DNA from: Actinoplanes philippinensis
Lineage (GTDB): Bacteria; Actinomycetota; Actinomycetes; Mycobacteriales; Micromonosporaceae
Assembly: GCF_900113015.1 (NCBI RefSeq)
Contig: NZ_FONV01000025.1
Location: forward strand, 19,389-83,388
DNA: 64,000 nt
Reading direction: 5' to 3'
Shown: piece by piece, positions 28,416-36,626 of the stretch
How the letters are laid out: every line of letters starts with the position of its first letter
Numbering within the stretch: the first letter of the stretch is position 1
Made by a program: the position numbers and the translations under genes
The notes under the pieces: model-generated
The model's database searches: none
The model's input: the letters and a program-made list of their open reading frames with translations, nothing else
What the model was told of the DNA's origin: nothing

Positions 28416-28444
28416 AAGGTCTTCCATTCCATGCAAGACCTTGC
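28416..28444. promoter_or_regulatory. Operator-like dyads in the LacI/amylopullulanase intergenic region
   Basis: Two nested dyads are visible: AAGGTCTT (28416-28423) with AAGACCTT (28435-28442), and GCAAG-AC-CTTGC (28433-28444). The second is the same core found upstream of malE. The region from 28373 to 28646 is otherwise non-coding and contains an AT-rich stretch at 28598-28615 that could belong to the amylopullulanase promoter. A GAAGGG site at 28634 precedes its GTG start. Confidence 0.6.
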
Positions 28445-28646
28445 TAACGTCCCGGCAACAGGAGCGATACAGGCCGATAGGTCGATGGAACGCGCCCTGA
28501 ACGGCTTTTCGGTTTGTCGCCGCGGCGCGTCGTCGAGCCTGTCCTGGAGCACTCTACTCCGAGGGCGTCCAACGGCTTCCGCGCCGGGGTGACGTGACGA
28601 AATATATAACTGTCAATCCGATACCACTGAATCGGAAGGGTGCGCA

Positions 28647-31600
28647 GTGGCACTCAACAGACCAATGCACCGCCGTCTCATGCTGGGCGCCGCGCTGCTC
28701 AGCCTCGTCCTCCCACTCCTCGCCGTGCCGGCCTCCGCGGCGGCCGGTGGCGAGAAGACACCCAGCGACGCGATCATCGCCAACTGGGGGTCGGACAACC
28801 CCACATCGGGGGAGCAGTTCTACTTCGTGCTGCCCGACCGGTTCGCCAACGGAGACCGGAAGAACGACAGGGGCGGGCTCTCCGGGGACCGTCTCTCCAC
28901 CGGGTACGACCCCGCTGACAAGGGCTTCTACCACGGCGGCGACCTCAAGGGCGTGATCGACCGGCTGGACTACATCCAGGGGCTCGGCACCACCGCGATC
29001 TGGCTCGCGCCGGTCTTCAAGAACCGTCCCGTGCAGGGGACCGGCGCCGACGTGAGCGCCGGCTACCACGGGTACTGGATCACCGACTTCACCCAGGTGG
29101 ACCCGCACTTCGGCACCAACGCCGACCTGAAGCGGCTGGTCCGGCTCGCCCACCAGCGCGGTCTCAAGATCTACCTGGACATCATCGTCAACCACACCGC
29201 CGACGTCATCAAGTATGCCGAGAACACCTACACCTACGTCGACAAGGCGGACTCCCCGTACACCGACGCCGACGGGCAGCCGTTCGAGGACCGCAACTAC
29301 GCGACCTCGGACGAGTTCCCGAAGACGGACGCGACGTCGTACCCGTACACCCCGGTCTTCGGATCGAAAGCGGACTCGACCGTCAAGAAACCGTCGTGGC
29401 TGAACGACGTGAACATGTACCACAACCGCGGTGACTCCACCTTCGCCGGTGAGAACAGCGAGTACGGCGACTTCTACGGTCTCGACGACCTCTTCACCGA
29501 GCGCCCCGAGGTGGTCGAGGGCATGTCGAAGATCTACGGCGACTGGGTCAGGGACACCGGGATCGACGGCTACCGCCTCGACACCGTCAAGCACTCCAAC
29601 CTGGAGTTCTGGCAGCAGTGGCAGCCGGCCGTGGAGAAGGCCGCCAGGCAGGCCGGCAAGAAGGACTTCTTCACCTTCGGCGAGGTGTACAGCGCCGACC
29701 AGGAGATCGAGTCGACCTACGTGCGCGAGGGCGGTCTCCCGGCCACCCTGGACTTCTCGTTCCAGGAGGCGGCGCGCGGCTTCGTCACCGGCAACAGCGG
29801 CGCGGACGCGCTGGCCGGCCTGTACGCCAAGGACGACCTCTACACCGCCCGCAACACCGGCGCGGACCGGCTGCCGACCTTCCTCGGCAACCACGACATG
29901 GGCCGGATCGGCTCGTTCATCGCCGCCGCGGCCACCGCCGACACCCAGCTCAAGCGCGACCAGCTGGCGCACGAGCTGATGTTCCTGACCCGGGGCCAGC
30001 CGGTCGTCTACTCCGGTGACGAGCAGGGCTTCACCGGGCCGGGCGGCGACAAGGACGCCCGCCAGGACCTCTTCGCCAGCAAGAGCGCCGACTACCTGGA
30101 CGACGACCTGATCGGCACCGACCGCACCCACGCGGTCGACAACTACGACACGTCGCACCCGGTCTACCGGACGATCGCCGCGCTCGCGAAGCTCCGCAAG
30201 GAGAACCCGGCGCTGGTCACCGGCATCCAGCAGACCCGCTACGCGGCCGACGGCCCGGGCGTCTTCGCCGCCTCCCGGATCGCCCGCGACGGCAGCCGCA
30301 AGGAGTACGTGGTCGCGGTCAACAACGCCACCACGGCGCAGACCGTCTCGTTCGCCACGTCCACACCGAACGTGATCTTCACCGGGATCTACGGTGGCGC
30401 GGCCGCGGCGAACTCGGACGCGGACGGGCGGATCACCGTCACGGTTCCGGCGCTGTCCTCCGTCGTCCTGCGGGCCGGGGGAGGAGTGGCCGTACCGAAG
30501 AACGGTCCGACCGTGACCCTCAGCAGCCCGCAGGCGGGCGCATCGGTGGCCGGCCGCACCGAGATCGTCGCCGACGTCGTCGGTGACCCGCTCGCGACGG
30601 TGACCTTCGCGGCCCAGGCCGGCAACGGCCCCTGGAAGCTGCTCGGCACCGCCGACCGCGCGCCCTACCGCGTCTACCACGACCTGACCGGCCTGGCCGG
30701 GAAGACGCCGGTGCGGTACAAGGCGGTGGTGCGCGACAGCAAGGGGCGGCTCGCCTCGGCGACCTCCGCCATCACGGTCGGCACCCCGGTGGCCGAGTCG
30801 ACCGCGGGTTACGCGGTCGTGCACTACCAGCGGCCGGACGGCAAATACGACGACCAGAACCTGTACGTCTGGGGCGACATCGACCCGTCGATGTCCACCA
30901 CCTGGCCGAACGGGCAGCAGTTCACCGGCGAGGACTCGTACGGCCGTTTCGCCTGGGTGAAGCTCAAGCCGGGGGCCAAGAGCGTCGGGTTCATCGTGGT
31001 CGACGACAACGGCAACAAGGACACCGACGCCGATCGTACGATCAACATCGGCGCCGACCCGGAGATCTGGATCAAGCAGGGTGACACGACCGTCTACTCC
31101 TCACGGCAGGCGGCCACCGGCCAGCCCGACCCGGCGCAGGACGAGACCAGGGCGATCATCCACTGGAAGCGGGCCGACGGGAACTACGACGGCTGGGGCC
31201 TGCACGTCTGGTCCGGTGCGGCCGCCCCGACCGACTGGTCCAGCCCACTGCTTCCGGCCCGGATCGACAGTTACGGCGCGGTCTTCGAGGTGCCGCTGGC
31301 GGCCGGGGCGACCTCGCTGAGCTACATCATCCACCGCGGTGACGAGAAGGACCTGCCCACCGACCAGTCCCTGGACTTCGCCAAGGCGAGCCGTGAGGTC
31401 TGGCTCCTGGCCGGCCAGGAGACTCGCCTGCTGCCGCTGGTGAAGACCAGTGCCGGTGGTGGCGTCGTGGACGTCACCAAGTCGGCCGCGGTGTGGCTGG
31501 ACCGCGGCACGATCGCCTGGAGGACCGGGACCGGGACCACCCTGGAACCGGTCGGCGCGGGCACCGACGGCAAGGTCTACGACCTGGTCTGGTCGCCGAC

Positions 31601-34100
31601 GGGCGGTATCGGGGTCGCGGATGGCGAGCTTACCGGGACATATCGGACGACAGCGCTCGCCGCGGTCCGGAGTGGCCTCAGCGAGGCGCAGCGCGAGAAG
31701 TTCCCGCACCTTTGGCAATACGGCGCCTTCAGGCTATCAAGTCATGAAATTTCGGACATCTTGCGTGGCCAGGTCGTCGTCACCGAACGCGACGCCGCCG
31801 GCAAGCTCCTCTCGGCCACCGGTGTACAGGTGGCGGGCGTCCTCGATGACTTGTACAAGACCGACGCCACCCTCGGCCCGGTGATCAGCGGCCGGAAGGC
31901 GAGCGTCGCCGTCTGGGCGCCGACCGCCCGCAGCGTCGAACTCGAGATCTACGACACCGCCGGCCAGGTCTCCCCGGCTCTGATCGAGCTGACCCGCGAC
32001 AACCGCACCGGCGTCTGGTCCGGCCGGGGCGACTGGGCCGGCAAGTTCTACCGGTTCCGGGTGACCGCGTGGCAGCCGGCCACGCAGAAGGTCGTCACGG
32101 CGTCGGTGACCGACCCGTACTCGGTGGCGCTCAGCACCGACTCCACCCGCAGCCGGTTCGTCAGCCTGTCCGACCCGGCCCTCATGCCGGCCGGCTGGAG
32201 CACCCTGAAGAAACCGGCCGCCGTCGCTCCCGCGAGGATCCAGATCTCGGAGCTGTCGGTGCGGGACTTCTCGATCGCCGATAATTCCGTCAAAACCGGG
32301 AGCCGGGGTACGTTCAGCGCCTTCACCGACCCGGCCACGGCGGGCATGAAGCACCTGCGTGAGCTGGCCGGCGCCGGTGTCACCCACCTGCACCTGCTCC
32401 CGGCGTTCGACTTCGCCACCATCCCGGAGAAACGCGCCGACCAGCGGCAGCCCGCCTGTGATCTGGCGTCGCTGCCGCCGGACTCGGAGGAACAGCAGGC
32501 CTGCGTCGCCGCGGTCGCCGCCACCGACGGTTACAACTGGGGCTACGACCCGCTGCACTACACGGTCCCGGAGGGTGGCTACGCGGCCGACCCCGACTCC
32601 CGTACCAAGGAGTTCCGGTCGATGGTCGCCGGGATCAACCAGGCCGGCCTGCGCGTGGTGATGGACGTCGTCTACAACCACACCTCGGCCGCCGGGACCG
32701 ACCCGAAGTCGGTGCTCGACCAGATCGTGCCCGGCTACTACCACCGCCTTCTCCCCGACGGCACGATCGCCGACTCCACCTGCTGCGCCAACACCGCCCC
32801 GGAGAACGCGATGATGGGCCGGCTCGTGGTCGACTCGATCGTCACGTGGGCCAAGCAGTACAAGGTCGACGGCTTCCGCTTCGACCTGATGGGCCACCAC
32901 CCGAAGGAGAACATCCTGGCGGTGCGCAAGGCCCTCGACCGGCTCACGGTCGCGAAGGACGGCGTCGACGGCAGGAGCATCAACGTGTACGGCGAGGGCT
33001 GGAACTTCGGTGAGGTGGCGAACAACGCGCGCTTCGTCCAGGCGAGCCAGACCGAGCTGGCCGGCACCGGGATCGGCACGTTCAACGACCGGCTCCGGGA
33101 CGCGGTCCGTGGTGGCGGCCCGTTCGACGGCAACCCGCGCATCCAGGGCTTCGCGTCCGGTCTGGCCGGCGCCCCCAACGGCGACCCGGTCAACGGCACC
33201 GAGGCCGAGCAGAAGGCGCGCCTGCTGCACTACCAGGATCTGATCAAGGTCGGTCTGACCGGCAACCTGGCGGACTACACGTTCACCTCGTCGGCCGGGC
33301 AGACGGTCACGGGCTCGCAGATCGACTACAACGGCGCGCAGGCCGGCTACACGAAGGACCCGGGCGAGTCGATCACCTACGTCGACGCGCACGACAACGA
33401 GATCCTGTACGACGCGTTCGCCTACAAGCTGCCGCAGTCGACCACCGCCGCCCAGCGGGCCCGCGCCCAGGCGGTGGCGCTCGCCACCACCGTGCTCGGC
33501 CAGGGCGCCGGTTTCGTCACGGCCGGCAGTGAGCGGCTGCGCTCCAAGTCCCTGGACCGGAACTCGTTCAACTCCGGTGACTGGTTCAACCAGATCGTCT
33601 GGGACTGCGCGCAGGGCAACGGCTTCGGTCGCGGCCTGCCGCCCAAGGCGGACAACGAGTCGAAGTACGCGTACGCCAAGCCGCTGCTCGCCGACCCCGC
33701 GCTGGTCCCGGACTGCGCCGCGATCGGCCTGGCCGACAGCACCTACCAGGAGCTGCTGAGGATCCGGAAGTCCACGCCGGCGTTCGGGCTGGCCACCGGC
33801 CGGCAGGTGCAGCAGCGTGTCGCCTTCCCGCTCTCCGGCGTCGACGAGACCGCCGGCGTCATCACCATGACCATCGACGCCCGCGGCATCGACAGCCGCT
33901 GGAAGAGCATCACCGTCGTCTTCAACGCCGGCACGGCCACCGCCACCCAGACGGTGCCCGCGCTCGCCGGCAAGAAGGTGACACTCCACCCGGTCCAGCA
34001 GGCCTCGGCCGACCCGGTGACCCGTACCGCCTCGTTCGCGGCCGCCACCGGGACGCTGACCGTCCCCGCGCGAACCGTCTCGGTCTTCGTGCAGGGCTGA
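28647..34100 (+). CDS. Secreted bifunctional amylopullulanase (two GH13 catalytic modules)
   Basis: The 1817-aa exoenzyme has a signal peptide (about 1-35, ending PASAAA). The first GH13 alpha-amylase module covers about 45-610: nucleophile Asp in IDGYRLDTVKH near 305, acid Glu in FTFGEVYS near 342, Asp in FLGNHDMGRI near 411. An Ig-like domain follows (about 625-715). Two pullulanase-associated starch-binding domains begin near 724 and 835 (VVHYQRPDGKYDDQNLYVW and IIHWKRADGNYDGWGLHVW). Then come a CBM48 near 1080 and a second GH13 pullulanase module (VVMDVVYNHT near 1337, VDGFRFDLMGHH near 1407, NVYGEGWNF near 1447, VDAHDNE near 1578) with its C-terminal domain. Both catalytic sets look intact. 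It would cut alpha-1,4 and alpha-1,6 bonds in starch and feed the adjacent MalEFG importer. The start is the GTG after GAAGGG. Confidence 0.93.
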   Translation: MALNRPMHRRLMLGAALLSLVLPLLAVPASAAAGGEKTPSDAIIANWGSDNPTSGEQFYFVLPDRFANGDRKNDRGGLSGDRLSTGYDPADKGFYHGGDLKGVIDRLDYIQGLGTTAIWLAPVFKNRPVQGTGADVSAGYHGYWITDFTQVDPHFGTNADLKRLVRLAHQRGLKIYLDIIVNHTADVIKYAENTYTYVDKADSPYTDADGQPFEDRNYATSDEFPKTDATSYPYTPVFGSKADSTVKKPSWLNDVNMYHNRGDSTFAGENSEYGDFYGLDDLFTERPEVVEGMSKIYGDWVRDTGIDGYRLDTVKHSNLEFWQQWQPAVEKAARQAGKKDFFTFGEVYSADQEIESTYVREGGLPATLDFSFQEAARGFVTGNSGADALAGLYAKDDLYTARNTGADRLPTFLGNHDMGRIGSFIAAAATADTQLKRDQLAHELMFLTRGQPVVYSGDEQGFTGPGGDKDARQDLFASKSADYLDDDLIGTDRTHAVDNYDTSHPVYRTIAALAKLRKENPALVTGIQQTRYAADGPGVFAASRIARDGSRKEYVVAVNNATTAQTVSFATSTPNVIFTGIYGGAAAANSDADGRITVTVPALSSVVLRAGGGVAVPKNGPTVTLSSPQAGASVAGRTEIVADVVGDPLATVTFAAQAGNGPWKLLGTADRAPYRVYHDLTGLAGKTPVRYKAVVRDSKGRLASATSAITVGTPVAESTAGYAVVHYQRPDGKYDDQNLYVWGDIDPSMSTTWPNGQQFTGEDSYGRFAWVKLKPGAKSVGFIVVDDNGNKDTDADRTINIGADPEIWIKQGDTTVYSSRQAATGQPDPAQDETRAIIHWKRADGNYDGWGLHVWSGAAAPTDWSSPLLPARIDSYGAVFEVPLAAGATSLSYIIHRGDEKDLPTDQSLDFAKASREVWLLAGQETRLLPLVKTSAGGGVVDVTKSAAVWLDRGTIAWRTGTGTTLEPVGAGTDGKVYDLVWSPTGGIGVADGELTGTYRTTALAAVRSGLSEAQREKFPHLWQYGAFRLSSHEISDILRGQVVVTERDAAGKLLSATGVQVAGVLDDLYKTDATLGPVISGRKASVAVWAPTARSVELEIYDTAGQVSPALIELTRDNRTGVWSGRGDWAGKFYRFRVTAWQPATQKVVTASVTDPYSVALSTDSTRSRFVSLSDPALMPAGWSTLKKPAAVAPARIQISELSVRDFSIADNSVKTGSRGTFSAFTDPATAGMKHLRELAGAGVTHLHLLPAFDFATIPEKRADQRQPACDLASLPPDSEEQQACVAAVAATDGYNWGYDPLHYTVPEGGYAADPDSRTKEFRSMVAGINQAGLRVVMDVVYNHTSAAGTDPKSVLDQIVPGYYHRLLPDGTIADSTCCANTAPENAMMGRLVVDSIVTWAKQYKVDGFRFDLMGHHPKENILAVRKALDRLTVAKDGVDGRSINVYGEGWNFGEVANNARFVQASQTELAGTGIGTFNDRLRDAVRGGGPFDGNPRIQGFASGLAGAPNGDPVNGTEAEQKARLLHYQDLIKVGLTGNLADYTFTSSAGQTVTGSQIDYNGAQAGYTKDPGESITYVDAHDNEILYDAFAYKLPQSTTAAQRARAQAVALATTVLGQGAGFVTAGSERLRSKSLDRNSFNSGDWFNQIVWDCAQGNGFGRGLPPKADNESKYAYAKPLLADPALVPDCAAIGLADSTYQELLRIRKSTPAFGLATGRQVQQRVAFPLSGVDETAGVITMTIDARGIDSRWKSITVVFNAGTATATQTVPALAGKKVTLHPVQQASADPVTRTASFAAATGTLTVPARTVSVFVQG

Positions 34101-34104
34101 GACC

Positions 34105-34150
34105 ACCGGACCGGCGTGGGGCCCTTCCACCCCCTGCGCCGGTCCGGTTC
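34105..34150. terminator. Terminator between amylopullulanase and the c-di-GMP gene
   Basis: ACCGGACCGGCG (34105-34116) pairs with CGCCGGTCCGGT (34137-34148) and ends in TT. The inner part can also pair through GGGG/CCCC. The neighbouring genes converge here, so it may act in both directions. Confidence 0.8.
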
Positions 34151-34155
34151 TCTCA

Positions 34156-36567
34156 TCAGGGCTGCAGCGCCGGCACGGTGAGGTGGGCGCGCAGCTCGTC
34201 GGCGGGCTCCGGGCGGCCCAGGTGGTATCCCTGCGCGTATTTGCAACCCATCACGGTGAGCAGGGTGAGCTGCTCGGCCTCCTCGACGCCCTCGGCGACG
34301 ACCCGCAGCCCGAGCGTGTGCCCCAGCTGCACGATCGCGCTGACCAGCTCCTGCTGGCGCCCGTTGCCGACCAGCCCGGTGATGAACGAGCGGTCGATCT
34401 TGAGCACGTCGACCGGGATGTCGCGCAGATAGCCGAGCGACGAGTAGCCGGTCCCGAAGTCGTCAATCGCGATCTTGACGCCCAGCTCGCGCAGCTCCTC
34501 CAGCCGGGCCGAGGTGACCGCCAGGTCGCGCATCATCACCGTCTCGGTCAGCTCCAGCACCAGGCAGTGCGGCGACAGGCCGGTGGTGGCCAGGGCGTAC
34601 GCCACATGATCGGTGAGGTCGGGCAGGTCGAGGTGGATCGCGGACAGGTTGACGCTGACCCACGCCGGGGCGCTCTCCGGGCTCTCCTCCTGCCAGCGGC
34701 GGATGGTCCGGCACGCCTCGAGCAGGATCCACCGGTCGATCTCGATGATCATCCCGGTCTCCTCGGCGAGCGGGATGAACGAGCCGGGCTGCTGCAGCCC
34801 GCGTTCCGGGTCCTGCCAGCGGACCAGCGCCTCCGCCCCGGACACCTGGCCGTCCGGCAGCGCGACCACCGGCTGCAGGTGCAGGCGCAGCTCGCCGCGG
34901 TGCACCGCCTCACGCAGCCGGGACTCCTGGTCGAGCCGGCTGAGCAACTGCTCGTGCATCCGGGTCTCGAAGATCAGGAACCGGTTCTTGCCCTGGTCCT
35001 TGGCCGCGTACATGGCCACGTCGGCGTTGCGGACCACCTCGTCGGCGTCGGCGAACCGGCCGGCCTCCGGCACCACGCCGATGCTGACCGTGACGAGCGC
35101 CTCCCGGCCGTGCACCACGAACGGCCGGCCGAGCGCCGCGAGACAGCCGCCGGCCATCTCCTCGACGGTCGCCGCGTCGGCGCCCTCCAGCAGCACGGCG
35201 AACTCGTCGCCACCGAGCCGGGCCACCGTGTCCTGCGGGCGCAGCACCGCGCTGAGCCGTTCCGCAGCGGTCCGCAGCAGCAGGTCGCCGGCGTTGTGCC
35301 CGAGGCTGTCGTTGACCCGTTTGAAGCCGTCCAGGTCCAGGTAGAACAGGGCGATCCGTTCACCGGAGGCCCGTGACCGGGTGAGCGCGTGGTCCAGCCG
35401 GTCGAGCAGCAGCTTGCGGTTGGGCAGGCCGGTCAGCCCGTCGTGCAGAGCCTGGTGGCGCAGGTCGCGCTCCAGGTCCCGCTGCCGGGTGACGTCGCGC
35501 AGCAGGATGACCGCGCCGATCCGGTGGCCCTCCTTCTCCAGCGCGCTGATCGTGTACTCGACCCGGACCTCGGTGCCGTCCGGCCGCTGCAGCCGACCCT
35601 CCCGGGTGCCGTTGACCAGGCTCTCGCCCGCCTCCGGCAGCAGCACGCCCGCCTCACGCTGGAGCAGGCCCGCGACGCCGAGCCCGGTGATCCGCCCGGC
35701 CGCCTCGTTGGCGAAGGCGATCCGGCCGGCCGCGTCGACGCCGCAGATGCCCTCGCCGGCGCCGGCCAGGATGCTGTCGGTGTACTCCTTGGCGAGGATC
35801 TCCCGAGCCGAACGTTCCAGCTGCTCGGCCATCGAGTTGAAGGCGCGGGCCAGGCGGCCGATCTCGTCCTTGCCGTCGTGCGGGACCCGATGGGTGTAGT
35901 CGCCGGTGCGGATGGTGCGCACCGCGGTGGTGAGCGAGGTGATCCGCCGGACCAGCGAGCCGGAGAGCCCCAGCCCGAGGGCGAGGACCAGCACGATCAC
36001 CACAGCGGCGCTGACCAGGGTGACGTACTGCGCCGGCCGGGTCGCGGCCATCATCTGGTCGTAGAGCGGCGTGTACTCGTTGATCACCGCGCCGATCCGG
36101 ATGCCCGCCCGGTTGTGCATCGGCACGACGACCTGCATGATGCCGTCCGGGTAGTCCTCACTCTTCTCGACGAACACCCGGGACCGGCCGTCCTCGATCG
36201 TCCTGCCGACCTCGTCGCCGCGGTCCTCGTCGAAGACCGTGCCGATGTGCTCCCGGATCACGTCGCCGAGCACGTACTGCAGGGCGTCGACGACCACCAC
36301 GTCCCGGTGCTGGATGTCGTGCATCCGCTGCAGGTAGTTGTCGAGCGCCCGCGGGCTGAAGTAGAGCGGCTGGACGATCTCGTTCTCGCTGTCCGCCGGG
36401 AGCCCGAGGGTGACGTCCAGTGCGATGCCCTGGGCGATGCGGACGGCCTCGTCCTTGGCCGCCTGCTCGGCCGACCGGGTGGACGACTGCCAGGCGATCC
36501 CGCCGGTCACCGCGACGAGCATGGCGACCAGCAGATACCCACCCAGCAGCTTCTGCCGTACGTTCAT
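34156..36567 (-). CDS. Membrane PAS-GGDEF-EAL c-di-GMP signalling protein
   Basis: The 803-aa protein has a transmembrane span at about 5-25, an extracytoplasmic sensor of about 150 residues, a second span near 185-205, and a HAMP linker (about 205-258). A PAS domain (about 265-385), a GGDEF domain (GGDEF intact near 451) and an EAL domain (AEALVRW near 577, ELTET, IDDFGTGYSS) follow. Because both output motifs are intact it may make or degrade c-di-GMP depending on the signal. The ATG at 36567 is used because GGAGTGG lies 10-16 bases upstream; a GTG 12 bases earlier overlaps that site. The same-strand neighbour upstream is another GGDEF-EAL protein. Confidence 0.93.
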   Translation of the reverse strand: MNVRQKLLGGYLLVAMLVAVTGGIAWQSSTRSAEQAAKDEAVRIAQGIALDVTLGLPADSENEIVQPLYFSPRALDNYLQRMHDIQHRDVVVVDALQYVLGDVIREHIGTVFDEDRGDEVGRTIEDGRSRVFVEKSEDYPDGIMQVVVPMHNRAGIRIGAVINEYTPLYDQMMAATRPAQYVTLVSAAVVIVLVLALGLGLSGSLVRRITSLTTAVRTIRTGDYTHRVPHDGKDEIGRLARAFNSMAEQLERSAREILAKEYTDSILAGAGEGICGVDAAGRIAFANEAAGRITGLGVAGLLQREAGVLLPEAGESLVNGTREGRLQRPDGTEVRVEYTISALEKEGHRIGAVILLRDVTRQRDLERDLRHQALHDGLTGLPNRKLLLDRLDHALTRSRASGERIALFYLDLDGFKRVNDSLGHNAGDLLLRTAAERLSAVLRPQDTVARLGGDEFAVLLEGADAATVEEMAGGCLAALGRPFVVHGREALVTVSIGVVPEAGRFADADEVVRNADVAMYAAKDQGKNRFLIFETRMHEQLLSRLDQESRLREAVHRGELRLHLQPVVALPDGQVSGAEALVRWQDPERGLQQPGSFIPLAEETGMIIEIDRWILLEACRTIRRWQEESPESAPAWVSVNLSAIHLDLPDLTDHVAYALATTGLSPHCLVLELTETVMMRDLAVTSARLEELRELGVKIAIDDFGTGYSSLGYLRDIPVDVLKIDRSFITGLVGNGRQQELVSAIVQLGHTLGLRVVAEGVEEAEQLTLLTVMGCKYAQGYHLGRPEPADELRAHLTVPALQP

Positions 36568-36626
36568 TCCCACCCCCACTCCGACGTTGCCCTAGATCGG
36601 CCTGCAGGATGCGGAGATGAGCCGAA

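Noticed and set aside
31720..31770. A locally AT-richer patch in the amylopullulanase that could mark an insertion
   Set aside because: The frame is continuous, the domain order is normal, and there are no flanking repeats.
31737..34130. A 797-codon minus-strand frame opposite the amylopullulanase
   Set aside because: Antisense to conserved GH13 motifs and without any recognisable protein pattern or ribosome site.
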